A stretch of 64,000 bases of DNA from Flavobacterium turcicum (GTDB lineage Bacteria > Bacteroidota > Bacteroidia > Flavobacteriales > Flavobacteriaceae). This document shows positions 53,682 to 63,000 of this stretch, piece by piece (positions within the stretch are counted from its first letter, which is position 1; each line of letters starts with the position of its first letter). The stretch is taken from positions 310,001 through 374,000 of the forward strand of contig NZ_JAAOBY010000001.1 of NCBI RefSeq assembly GCF_011365745.1. Direction: 5' to 3'. The notes beneath the pieces are model-generated. The model was given only the letters and a program-made list of their open reading frames with translations. It was not told the origin of the DNA and made no database searches. Position numbers and translations under genes: made by a program.

Positions 53682-55970
53682 ATGAAAAAACAATTTTTTA
53701 CCATTCTTTTCGTCCTTGTAAGCTGGGCTACTTTTGCTCAAAATAACTTGTCGTGGCAGGGATATTTTTCGTACTCGCAAATAAACGCTATCACCGAAAC
53801 AAATTCGGCTGTCATTGCTGCTTCAGAGAATGCTTTATTTACCAGAAACGCAGTTAGTAACGAAATAAAAACTACCACCACAATTGACGGTCTTTCGGGT
53901 CAAACGATTTCGGCTTTGTTGTACAGTAAAACAGCAAACAAAACCTTAATAGGGTATGAAAACGGTTTATTAATTGTAGTGAACGACGCCGATGGAAGCA
54001 AGTTGAATCTTGTAGACATCATTAACAAACAGCTTGCTCCTAATCTCAAAAAAATAAATCACTTTTTTGAACACCTAGGAATTGTTTATGTTGCCTGTAA
54101 TTTTGGGATTGTTCAATTCAATTTAACAACGCTTCAGTTTGGCGATACTTATTTTATTGGTGATAATGGTGCCGAGATTGCAATTTATCAAACCACTGTT
54201 CATAACGGATTTATTTATGCAGCCACCGCTGCAGGCATACGCAGCGCTGCCATTAACAATCCAAATTTAAACGACTTTCAACAATGGCAAACGAGAGCTT
54301 CAGGTTCGTGGTTAGGAATTGCCGCGTTTGGTGCTGATTTGTATGCCGTTTCGTCTTCAGGAAATATTCAGAGATACAATCCAGCAACAACTTCATTTAC
54401 ATCTTTTGCTCAACTTCCCGCTGCGGCTGTCAATATGCGCGCTCTTGCTGAGTATTTGGTGTTTACAACCGCTACTTCAGTAAGTATTTATAACAGTCAA
54501 ATGGTGATGATTCGTCAAATTAGTAGCAATCAAATTCCAGATATTCAAAGTCCTTTTACATGTGCAACGGTGCTGAATAATAACGTTTATATCGGGACCA
54601 CAGCGAATGGTTTGTACCGTACTTTGATAACGGCAGGCGGAAAATTTGAAAACACAACTCCTATTGGTCCGTCTCGGAATAATATTTTCTCAATGCAAGT
54701 TACGCCATCTTCGGTTTGGACTGTTTATGGTGACTATGCCGCTGATTATAACCCGTATCCATTGGATAGTTTTGGGATTAGTAAATACAATTCAGAGGGC
54801 TGGAACAACATTCCTTACAACCGAGTTTTAGGAGCGCAATCCATGACAAAAATTATCGTTAATCCAGCCAATGAAGACGAGGTTTATGCTAGTTCCTTTT
54901 TTTCAGGATTATTAAAAATAGTAAAAGAAGTCCCTACCGTTTTGTTCAATCAAACCAATAGCGGCTTGGAGTCGCTTACTTTTGGCGGACCTAATTATAT
55001 TGATATCCGAATCAATGGAACCGCATTTGATAAAACCGGAAATTTATGGGTAACCAACAGCCGAATCAATAACGGAATCAAAGTACTACGCCCCAATGGG
55101 CAATGGCAGAGCTTTGATATGAGAAGTATTTTATCGGATCCGCAAGAAAATAATTTTGCAAACATTGCTATTGATCGCAACGGTGTAAAATGGTTGCCTA
55201 CCAGTGGTGATGGTGTGATTGGCTTTAGCGAAAATCCTTTAAAATTTAAAAAAATTACTAGCGGAGCAGACACAGGCAATTTACCGGTTGCTAATGTTCG
55301 AACGGCAGTTATAGACAATCGCAATCAATTGTGGATTGGTACTGCCAAGGGTTTGCGAGTGGTTTCTAACCTTGGTGCCTTTCAGGATGAGGAACAAATT
55401 AAAGCCAATCCGATTATTATTGAAGAAGATAATTTGGCCCAAGAGTTATTATTTGAGCAATTCATCACAGCCATAGCTGTTGATGGCGCCAATAACAAAT
55501 GGATTGGCACTGCCGATTCGGGTTTGTTTTTAGTATCTCCCAACGGTCAAGAAACCAAATATCATTTTACCATCAACAATTCGCCGCTGCCAAGCAATAC
55601 GATCAATGATGTTGGTATTAACGCTACCACGGGCGAAGTATTTATAGCCACAAGCAAAGGTATGATTTCGTTCAAAGGCACTGCTACCGGTGCGGCTGAT
55701 GATTTGAGTAATGCTTACGTGTACCCAAATCCAGTGCGACCTGAGTTTACCGGTACTGTAAAAGTGGCTGGACTGATTGATCGCGCTTCAGTAAAAATCA
55801 CTGATGTGGCAGGTAATTTGGTACACGAAACCATCGCACAAGGCGGTACTATTGAGTGGGATACCACTGCGTTTGGGAAATACAAAGTAGCCTCAGGTGT
55901 ATATTTAATCTTTATTGCAGTACCAGACGGAGCCGAAACCAAAGTAAAAAAAGTAATGATTATCAGATAA
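53682..55970 (+). CDS. porZ: PorZ-like beta-propeller protein with type IX secretion C-terminal domain
   Basis: A 762-residue protein with a signal peptide ending TFAQ. Residues about 20-680 are beta-propeller repeats (WQGYFSYSQINAITETNSAVIAASENALF at the start is typical of PorZ; later blades have WIGTAKGLRVVS and WIGTADSGLFLVS). The C-terminal 80 residues form a type A sorting domain starting YPNPVRPEF and ending KKVMIIR. PorZ belongs to the attachment complex of the type IX secretion system on the cell surface. recO follows on the same strand. Its presence indicates that the organism has that system. Confidence 0.88.
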   Translation: MKKQFFTILFVLVSWATFAQNNLSWQGYFSYSQINAITETNSAVIAASENALFTRNAVSNEIKTTTTIDGLSGQTISALLYSKTANKTLIGYENGLLIVVNDADGSKLNLVDIINKQLAPNLKKINHFFEHLGIVYVACNFGIVQFNLTTLQFGDTYFIGDNGAEIAIYQTTVHNGFIYAATAAGIRSAAINNPNLNDFQQWQTRASGSWLGIAAFGADLYAVSSSGNIQRYNPATTSFTSFAQLPAAAVNMRALAEYLVFTTATSVSIYNSQMVMIRQISSNQIPDIQSPFTCATVLNNNVYIGTTANGLYRTLITAGGKFENTTPIGPSRNNIFSMQVTPSSVWTVYGDYAADYNPYPLDSFGISKYNSEGWNNIPYNRVLGAQSMTKIIVNPANEDEVYASSFFSGLLKIVKEVPTVLFNQTNSGLESLTFGGPNYIDIRINGTAFDKTGNLWVTNSRINNGIKVLRPNGQWQSFDMRSILSDPQENNFANIAIDRNGVKWLPTSGDGVIGFSENPLKFKKITSGADTGNLPVANVRTAVIDNRNQLWIGTAKGLRVVSNLGAFQDEEQIKANPIIIEEDNLAQELLFEQFITAIAVDGANNKWIGTADSGLFLVSPNGQETKYHFTINNSPLPSNTINDVGINATTGEVFIATSKGMISFKGTATGAADDLSNAYVYPNPVRPEFTGTVKVAGLIDRASVKITDVAGNLVHETIAQGGTIEWDTTAFGKYKVASGVYLIFIAVPDGAETKVKKVMIIR

Positions 55971-55992
55971 TTTGATGCGAAAATTAAATCCT

Positions 55993-56078
55993 GCAATCTT
56001 TCAATCTTTCAATCTTCAAATCCTTGAATCTTTAAATCTTTAAATCTTTAAATTTTTCAATTTTTAAATCTTTAATCT
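55993..56078. repeat. Tandem word repeat between porZ and recO (AATCTTTCAATCTTT / AAATCTTT)
   Basis: AATCTTT-type words follow each other about ten times with C/A variation. TTTTTAAATCTTTA is shared (reverse complement) with the gmk-nadD gap. The repeat ends seven bases before the recO GTG. Confidence 0.72.
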
Positions 56079-56084
56079 AAAACC

Positions 56085-56798
56085 GTGCAAGTCAAAACCA
56101 GAGCTATCGTGCTTTCCTCTTTAAAATTTCAAGAAAAAAGCTTGATCGTAAAATGTTTTACACTTTCGCATGGACTCAAATCCTATTTTGTTCGTGATGC
56201 TTTTTCGAGCCGAAAAGCCAATCAAAAAATCGCTTATTTTCAGCCTTTGACTATTCTTGAAATTGAGGCCGTTCACAAAAACAAAGGCACCTTAGAAAAT
56301 TTCAAAGAGATAAAAATTGGCACGGCTTTTCACTCCATACATTCCGATATTTACAAGAGCACAATGGCCATGTTTATTTCCGAAATGCTGCACCATTCCA
56401 TTCACGAAGAGGAAGAAAACGAAGCTCTTTTTACGTTCCTAGAAACCGCCTTTCACTGGCTAGACAATCATGACGAAATTGCGAATTTCCATTTAATTTT
56501 ATTATTAGAAACTACCAAATACCTTGGTTTTTACCCCGATACTTCAGATGTTGATATGGCTTTTTTCGAAATGAACGAAGGCATCTTCACACCCTTTCAC
56601 GCCATCAGTTCACTCACGGAGCACGAAACCAATTTGTTCAAAAAACTACTAGATTTAAAATTCGACAACAGTCAAAAAGTCTTTCATGTCATCGAACGCC
56701 AAATATTACTCCGCATCTTGATTGAGTATTACAGCATCCACCTCCACGGATTCAGAAAACCCAAATCACTCGATGTTTTAAAAGAGGTTTTCTCCTAA
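56085..56798 (+). CDS. recO: DNA repair protein RecO
   Basis: A 237-residue protein starting at GTG (56085), with the N-terminal OB-fold region VKTRAIVLSSLKFQEKSLIVKCFTLSHGLKSYFVRD and the helical C-terminal domain ending YYSIHLHGFRKPKSLDVLKEVF. RecO works with RecF and RecR to load RecA at gaps. No zinc-cysteine cluster is present, consistent with Bacteroidota RecO. The gene directly follows the porZ-recO word repeat. Confidence 0.95.
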   Translation: MQVKTRAIVLSSLKFQEKSLIVKCFTLSHGLKSYFVRDAFSSRKANQKIAYFQPLTILEIEAVHKNKGTLENFKEIKIGTAFHSIHSDIYKSTMAMFISEMLHHSIHEEEENEALFTFLETAFHWLDNHDEIANFHLILLLETTKYLGFYPDTSDVDMAFFEMNEGIFTPFHAISSLTEHETNLFKKLLDLKFDNSQKVFHVIERQILLRILIEYYSIHLHGFRKPKSLDVLKEVFS

Positions 56799-56802
56799 AA
56801 TA

Positions 56803-56900
56803 TTGGGCGTGCCCCTGCGTGAAAACTCCGGGTCAGGCTGTCCGCTGTATCTTTTATTCTGTAAACTCCATAAAAGGATGCCGCTTCCATCCTTCACGCT
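56803..56900. repeat. Structured element after recO (3'-UTR family copy 3)
   Basis: GCGTGAA (56817) faces TTCACGC (56893). The element contains TCCGCTGTAT (56841) and GATGCCGCT (56877), both shared exactly with the element after haaO, in the same order and orientation. Confidence 0.65.
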
Positions 56901-57089
56901 CAACCTCATGATAATTGACAGGCAAGTGCAATTTTTGTAAGATTTATTTATATATTAGCAGAAAGAAATACTGCTGTTTGGAAGATGAAGTAATTTATTG
57001 TAGATGTACATTTGAAATGGAGTTGCGTTTATATGTGAGTTATGGGAAAGCGTCGAACTTTCATGAGAATTTATAGATTGAAATAAATT

Positions 57090-57473
57090 ATGAAACAGAA
57101 ATCAAATTTTTTTAAGTTATTGTTTTTTGGATCCTTTGCTGTATTTATTATATATGGTCAATTTGTAAGTTTAAAATTTGAAAAAGATTTAAAGGAACAT
57201 GGTTTAGTGACAATCGGCAAAATTGATAGCATACGAGAATTTCCAAAAGGAAAAAATATTCACGTTTCATACTGTATAAAAGGTAAAAAATACAATTCTA
57301 GCGAAAGTGGTAGTGGTCATACAAATATTTCGAAAGAGAATAAGGGAGAGTTTTTTAAATTGAAATATTTAAAAGACTCTCCTGAAATAGTTAGAGGAAT
57401 TTATTCTCAAAGAATTATCGACACAGTGACAATATTAAAATCAGGTTTCTCTATAACAGAAATTAAACCATAA
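57090..57473 (+). CDS. DUF3592-like small membrane protein
   Basis: A 127-residue protein with one N-terminal membrane span (residues 8-25). It continues VTIGKIDSIREFPKGKNIHVSYCIKGKKYN and GEFFKLKYLKDSPEIVRGIY, close to the DUF3592 pattern, which also occurs in small membrane proteins of unknown function. It is AT-rich and without functional neighbours, in a row of orphan genes between recO and ileS. Confidence 0.6.
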   Translation: MKQKSNFFKLLFFGSFAVFIIYGQFVSLKFEKDLKEHGLVTIGKIDSIREFPKGKNIHVSYCIKGKKYNSSESGSGHTNISKENKGEFFKLKYLKDSPEIVRGIYSQRIIDTVTILKSGFSITEIKP

Positions 57474-57479
57474 TTTATT

Positions 57480-57504
57480 GGCTTTTATATTCATAAAGCC
57501 TTTT
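57480..57504 (+). terminator. Possible terminator of the DUF3592-like gene
   Basis: GGCTTT (57480) pairs with AAAGCC (57495), followed by TTTT. The stem is short. Confidence 0.4.
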
Positions 57505-57662
57505 CATGACAGCTAGTGCAACAGAGTTGAGCAAATGGCTTATTGGGAATATTGTTTTGTATTAGATAGATTTAACAAATCCGTAAACAGGGATTAATTT
57601 TATTCGAAACAACATATGGTGTCGCAGCTTTACAGGAAATAGAAAAAATCTAAGAGAAAAAT

Positions 57663-58166
57663 ATGATCCTACAAATAACATTATGGAATCAATTTAAATT
57701 ATTGTCTTTGTTATTAATGATAACTTCATCTTATATTGGCTTGTTAGCATACGCCGAAATACCATTCGAAAAAAGAGCGATTTTAATATTCTCATTACCA
57801 TATTTAATTTTATTTTTAATTCCCGTAGGTATCATTCATTTGAACCATTATGTCAACAGCAAAGGAATTATTTATAAAATTGATGAAACCGGAATTACAA
57901 AGATTGTTAAAAATGAAGAGGAGTTTATATCAAGAGCTAACATAAAAGAAATAACATTTTTTATGACGCCTAACAGATTCTTAAATAGTTCTACCGGAAA
58001 CTTTCCTTTTGAAGATTATTACTATGCCGAAATCAAAACAACAGACAAGAAAGTTCTGTTTATAAGTTGTTTTTACTCTACAAAAATTGATAAAATATTA
58101 GAAGTGAATTTTAAAGAGTTAAATATAAAAAAGCTAAAGACAATTTATCCATTAATAAACGCTTAA
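57663..58166 (+). CDS. Two-span membrane protein with PH-like domain, function unknown
   Basis: A 167-residue protein with two membrane spans (about residues 10-31 and 39-61), then a soluble part of about 105 residues in alternating strands (NSKGIIYKIDETGITKIVKNEEEFISRANIKEITFF), which fits a PH-like fold seen in STM3941-type proteins. Function unknown. It is followed directly by a REP-like repeat. Confidence 0.62.
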   Translation: MILQITLWNQFKLLSLLLMITSSYIGLLAYAEIPFEKRAILIFSLPYLILFLIPVGIIHLNHYVNSKGIIYKIDETGITKIVKNEEEFISRANIKEITFFMTPNRFLNSSTGNFPFEDYYYAEIKTTDKKVLFISCFYSTKIDKILEVNFKELNIKKLKTIYPLINA

Positions 58167-58184
58167 AGGTATCGGCCCGCCATC

Positions 58185-58269
58185 GCGGATTTGAATCCCA
58201 TTTTCGCGAATTGACAATCTTTGCCGCCAAGTATTAGCTACTTTGCCCAATCGAGTGCAGTTAGGATTT
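58185..58269. repeat. REP-like element, copy 1
   Basis: GCGGATTTGAATCC (58185) contains the palindrome GGATT-TG-AATCC. It is followed by AAGTATTAGCTACTTTG (58229) and GAGTGCAGT, which recur after the next orphan gene (59020) and, more loosely, at 59801. Confidence 0.65.
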
Positions 58270-58385
58270 ACCTTGTTTTTGCTAAAAATTAATTGATAAG
58301 TTAAAGAATGGGCTTATTATGGAATCCAAATTCAAGAGCCGCTAAAGAACATTTTTTGACTGAAAAAATCAAATAAATAAGAATT

Positions 58386-58982
58386 ATGCGAAATAATATT
58401 TTTTTAAAACTATTTGTATTTTTAATCTGCTTCTCTTGTAAAAGTCAAAAAAGTCAAGTAAATAGTGATACTGAAGAAATAATCAATGTTCTTTTAGACG
58501 ATTATGAATCAGTTTATTTAATTAAAGAAACCTACTTCAATGACAGTTCCTTTCATCCTATTAATGTTTTAAATCCTTATTATAGAGCATATGCCTATGG
58601 CATAATGATAAAAAGTCCAGCAGAAAAAGAAAACAATATTGCTTACAATGTATTTTTAAAAAATATAGATGGCCTCATTTCAAAAATTGAACTTGATGAA
58701 ATGAATCAAAAGTACAAATCCTGGACTATTAACGAATGGGAAGAATCTGATCTAAAAAACAGTAAAGTAAAACTTATTTTATTACAAGAAAGCAAAAAGA
58801 TTAAGGACTCCATACCAACAGTAATTTTTTCAGAACCTCTTTTTACAAAAGACCAAAAAAAAGCAATTATTCATGTAACCTACCTTAAGAATAAGACTGG
58901 ATCAAGTGGTATTCTAATTATGGTTAAAGAGAATGGAAAATGGATTAAAAAAGGAGGAATTGCTGATGGAACAATAGGGTGA
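58386..58982 (+). CDS. Putative lipoprotein of unknown function
   Basis: A 198-residue protein with a lipoprotein signal: MRNNIFLKLFVFLICFSC, with the lipobox cysteine at residue 18. The mature part is lysine-rich, with mixed helix and strand; near the end AIIHVTYLKNKTGSSGILIMVKENGKW looks like an immunity- or NTF2-like strand pair, but I cannot assign a family. A REP-like copy follows. Confidence 0.65.
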   Translation: MRNNIFLKLFVFLICFSCKSQKSQVNSDTEEIINVLLDDYESVYLIKETYFNDSSFHPINVLNPYYRAYAYGIMIKSPAEKENNIAYNVFLKNIDGLISKIELDEMNQKYKSWTINEWEESDLKNSKVKLILLQESKKIKDSIPTVIFSEPLFTKDQKKAIIHVTYLKNKTGSSGILIMVKENGKWIKKGGIADGTIG

Positions 58983-58989
58983 TGTAACT

Positions 58990-59060
58990 CGCTAGCGCGA
59001 TTTTTCAATTCGTAATCACAAGTATTAGCTACTTTGTCCAACCGAGAGCAGTCGAGATTT
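58990..59060. repeat. REP-like element, copy 2
   Basis: CGCTAGCG palindrome (58990), then AAGTATTAGCTACTTTG (59020) identical to copy 1 over 17 bases, and GAGAGCAGTCGAGATTT. The 41-base block is about 85 percent identical to copy 1. Confidence 0.65.
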
Positions 59061-59146
59061 GCTTGCCTTTTTGTAACCATGGATTAATTAATTTAGTAAC
59101 CAACTCGCTCTAGTAAAAGAATTTTAGCGAATTTTATACAAGAACA

Positions 59147-59764
59147 ATGCAAAAACAGATAAAATTCAATTATTTGAACTCGATAATACTACTGTTAATA
59201 GTATTCGTTTCTATTTTTGGAGATTACGTTTCACCTATTGAAATGAAATTTGAATATTGGTGGAGCACTAAGTATATTGAATGGAAAGAGCTGTTAATAT
59301 TATTCTTGAGTTTCGCTGTTTTTTCGGCATTAATAAGTTTAATTAAAATTAAAAATTTAAAATTCGTCACTAAGTTTAGCCAAGTCTTTCTCTCGCTAAA
59401 TTGTCTGTTTTTATTATTCTTAATCTACCATTTTGCCGAATTGTACGTAACGACAAAAAGTCAATTAACACAACGACAAAAGGAAATAATACAAGAGGCT
59501 AAACGTGATATTAAAAACGATAATATTACTTATAAATTTGCAGGAGGACTTCAGCTTCCGATGTATTCACTACAAAATCAAAATAGAATTGATAGCGTAA
59601 GGAAAAAATATGGTGTTAGATATAGCAACACTGGTTGTATAGTAGATTTGATCGAATCCCAAGCGCAAGAAAAATATTCAGAAACCGTAAAACCATATTT
59701 GGAAAAGAGAAACGGAAAAAATTGGGAAGATAGAATGCAAAGTGAAATTGATCGAGTAAAATAA
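59147..59764 (+). CDS. Membrane protein of unknown function
   Basis: A 205-residue protein with about three membrane spans in the first 105 residues (LNSIILLLIVFVSIFGDY, LLILFLSFAVFSALISL and VFLSLNCLFLLFLIYHF). The remainder is soluble and rich in K, Q and E. No family recognised. REP-like copies 3 and 4 follow. Confidence 0.6.
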   Translation: MQKQIKFNYLNSIILLLIVFVSIFGDYVSPIEMKFEYWWSTKYIEWKELLILFLSFAVFSALISLIKIKNLKFVTKFSQVFLSLNCLFLLFLIYHFAELYVTTKSQLTQRQKEIIQEAKRDIKNDNITYKFAGGLQLPMYSLQNQNRIDSVRKKYGVRYSNTGCIVDLIESQAQEKYSETVKPYLEKRNGKNWEDRMQSEIDRVK

Positions 59765-59775
59765 GATAGCCGTTA

Positions 59776-59926
59776 GTGCGGATTTGCAATCCGTGCCTGC
59801 AAAAATTAGTCGCTTTTTCCCATCGAGTGCAGTCGAGATGGTGCATTAGTTCTCGACTGCGCTCGAACTGACAATGAACTAACTTAAACTTGTATTCTAG
59901 TTTGTCAAATCGAGTGCAGTTGAGAT
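59776..59926. repeat. REP-like elements, copies 3 and 4
   Basis: GTGCGGATTTGCAATCCGTGC (59776) has a GCGGATT/AATCCGT palindrome. AAAAATTAGTCGCTT (59801) recurs at 19133. TCGAGTGCAGTCGAGA (59823) faces TCTCGACTGCGCTCGA (59851-59866) as a 16-bp near-perfect hairpin. ATCGAGTGCAGTTGAGATT (59908) is a fourth copy. Confidence 0.68.
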
Positions 59927-60020
59927 TCAGTTTTGTCCCAGCATGTAACTTTCGACCTACGGCTTTCAACTTTCAACTTTAATTTACTACTTTCGCATTT
60001 CGATTAAAGAAAAGGATAAA

Positions 60021-63000
60021 ATGAGCACAAAATTTACTGAATACAAAGGACTTGACTTACCAACAGTAGCATCAGAAGTACTTGATTTTTGGAAAAAAGA
60101 AAATATATTTGAAAAGAGCGTTTCTACACGCGAAGGCAATCAACCTTTCGTGTTTTTTGAAGGACCGCCATCTGCAAACGGATTACCAGGAATTCATCAC
60201 GTAATGGCACGCGCCATTAAAGATATTTTTTGCCGTTATAAAACTCAAAAAGGATTTCAAGTAAAACGTAAAGCCGGCTGGGATACGCACGGTTTACCTG
60301 TTGAACTTGGAACCGAAAAAGAACTCGGAATTACCAAAGAAGATATCGGGAAAACCATTTCGATCGAAGAATACAACGAAGCGTGTAAAAGAACAGTGAT
60401 GCGCTACACGGATGTATGGAATGATTTGACCGAAAAAATGGGCTATTGGGTTGATATGGAAAATCCGTATGTAACCTACAAATCCAAGTACATGGAAACC
60501 GTTTGGTGGATTTTAAAACAAATCTACAACAAGGATTTGATGTACAAGGGCTACACTATTCAGCCGTATTCGCCAAAAGCGGGAACAGGATTGTCATCGC
60601 ACGAGGTAAACCAACCTGGAAGTTATCGCGATGTAACGGATACCACTGTGGTAGCACAATTCAAAGTAAAAGAGGATAACTTGCCTCAATTGCAACGTAT
60701 TTTTGAGATAGGTCATATTTTCGAGGATACTTTCTTTTTGGCTTGGACCACCACACCGTGGACTTTGCCAAGTAACACTGCACTTACCGTAGGACCAAAA
60801 ATTGACTATGTTTTAGTGAGTACCTACAATCAATATACATTTAAACCTGTCAATGTAATTTTAGCAAAGGCATTGGTGGGAAAACAATTTGCTGGAAAAT
60901 TTACTGAGGTAACTGAGGTTAGCGAATTATTGAATTACAAAGAAGAAGATAAAAAAATACCATTTTTTGTTACTGCAGCTTGTAAAGGTGCTGATTTAGT
61001 TAACATTGAATACGAACAATTAATGGAGTTGGTATTGCCGTACCAAAACCCTGAAAATGCGTTTAGAGTAATTACAGGTGATTTTGTTACTACCGAAGAT
61101 GGTACAGGAATTGTTCATACCTCTCCAACTTTTGGTGCAGATGATGCTAAGGTGGCCAAAGAGGCTTCACCTGAAATTCCGCCAATGTTGGTTCTAGACG
61201 AAAACGGAATTCCGGTACCATTAGTAGATTTGCAAGGACGTTTTGTACAAGGTCTTGGAGCACTTTCTGGCAAATATGTGAAAAACGAATACTACAACGA
61301 AGGCGAAGCGCCGGAGCGTTCCGTTGATGTTGAAATTGCAATTCAATTAAAGGAAGAAAACAAAGCGTTTAAAGTCGAAAAATACGTACACAGTTACCCA
61401 CATTGCTGGAGAACTGACAAGCCTATTTTGTATTATCCTTTAGATTCTTGGTTCATCAAAATATCAGAGGTTAAAGACAGAATGTTCGACCTAAACGAAA
61501 CCATTAACTGGAAGCCAAAAGCAACAGGTGAAGGTCGTTTTGGAAACTGGTTGAAAAACGCTAACGACTGGAATTTATCCCGTTCTAGATATTGGGGAAT
61601 TCCTTTGCCAATTTGGAGAACTGATGATAAGCAAGAGGAAATTTTAATTGGTTCGGTTGAAGAACTGTACAACGAAATAGAAAAATCAATCGCTGCTGGT
61701 TTTCAAAAAGAAAATCCTTTTAAAGGTTTTGAAATCGGAAACATGAGCGAAGAAAATTATGATTTGATTGATTTACATAAAAATGTAGTCGATGAAATTA
61801 CTTTGGTGTCTGCATCGGGCAAGCCAATGACACGCGAAACCGACTTAATTGATGTTTGGTTCGATTCAGGTTCTATGCCGTATGCACAATGGCATTATCC
61901 TTTTGAAAACAAAGAAAAAATAGATCAAAACCAAGATTTCCCTGCTGATTTTATTGCTGAAGGTGTCGATCAAACCCGCGGATGGTTTTATACTTTACAC
62001 GCTATTGGTACTTTGGTTTTTGATAAAGTGGCTTATAAAAATGTAGTTTCAAACGGATTGGTTTTAGACAAAAACGGACAAAAAATGTCCAAACGTTTGG
62101 GCAATGCTGCAGATCCTTTTGATACTTTAAAAGAGTACGGACCTGATGCTACACGTTGGTACATGATTTCAAATGCTAACCCTTGGGATAACTTGAAATT
62201 TGACCTTGAAGGAATTGCTGAGGTGCGTAGAAAATTCTTCGGTACTTTATACAATACGTATTCTTTCTTTAGTTTGTATGCCAATATTGATGGATTTACT
62301 TTTGAAGAAGCGGAGATTCCGGTACAAGAAAGACCTGAAATTGATCAATGGATCATTTCTGAATTGAATACTTTGATAAAAGAAGTAGATGGTTTTTATG
62401 CTGATTATGAGCCTACAAAAGCAGCGCGAGCTATATCAGAATTTGTTCAAGAAAACCTGAGTAACTGGTACGTTCGTTTGTGCAGAAGACGTTTTTGGAA
62501 AGGCGAGTATGCGCAAGATAAAATTGCGGCTTACCAAACTTTATACAGCTGTTTGTTGGCCGTAAGTAAACTGAGTGCGCCAATTGCACCGTTCTTTATG
62601 GACAAACTTTACAGAGATTTAACACAAGCAACACAGACAGAAAAGTTTGACAGTGTACATTTGGCGGAGTTCCCGGTAGCGGTTGACAACTATGTTAATA
62701 AATCGTTGGAGAGTAAAATGCAGAAGGCACAAACCATTTCATCATTGGTATTATCACTCCGTAAAAAGGAAATGATTAAAGTGCGCCAACCATTGCAAAA
62801 GGTAATGATTCCGGTACTTGACGAGGCACAAAGAGCCGAAATCGAAGCGGTTTCTGACCTGATAAAAGCAGAAGTAAACGTTAAAGAAATCGTGCTTTTG
62901 GATGATGCTTCTGGAGTTTTGGTAAAGCAAATTAAACCTAATTTCAAGGCGCTCGGACCGCGTTTTGGTAAAGATATGGGATTGATTTCCAAGGAGATAC

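Noticed and set aside
55993..56078. CRISPR array
   Set aside because: The unit is only 7-9 bases long with no unique spacers, and no cas genes are nearby.
58185..58198. tRNA gene (GATTTGAATCC resembles a T-arm)
   Set aside because: No cloverleaf can be formed around it; it fits the REP-like palindrome shared with 59776.
57090..59926. Integron cassette array (orphan gene plus repeat units)
   Set aside because: The repeats lack the attC boxes with RYYYAAC/GTTRRRY ends, and no integrase gene is in the window.
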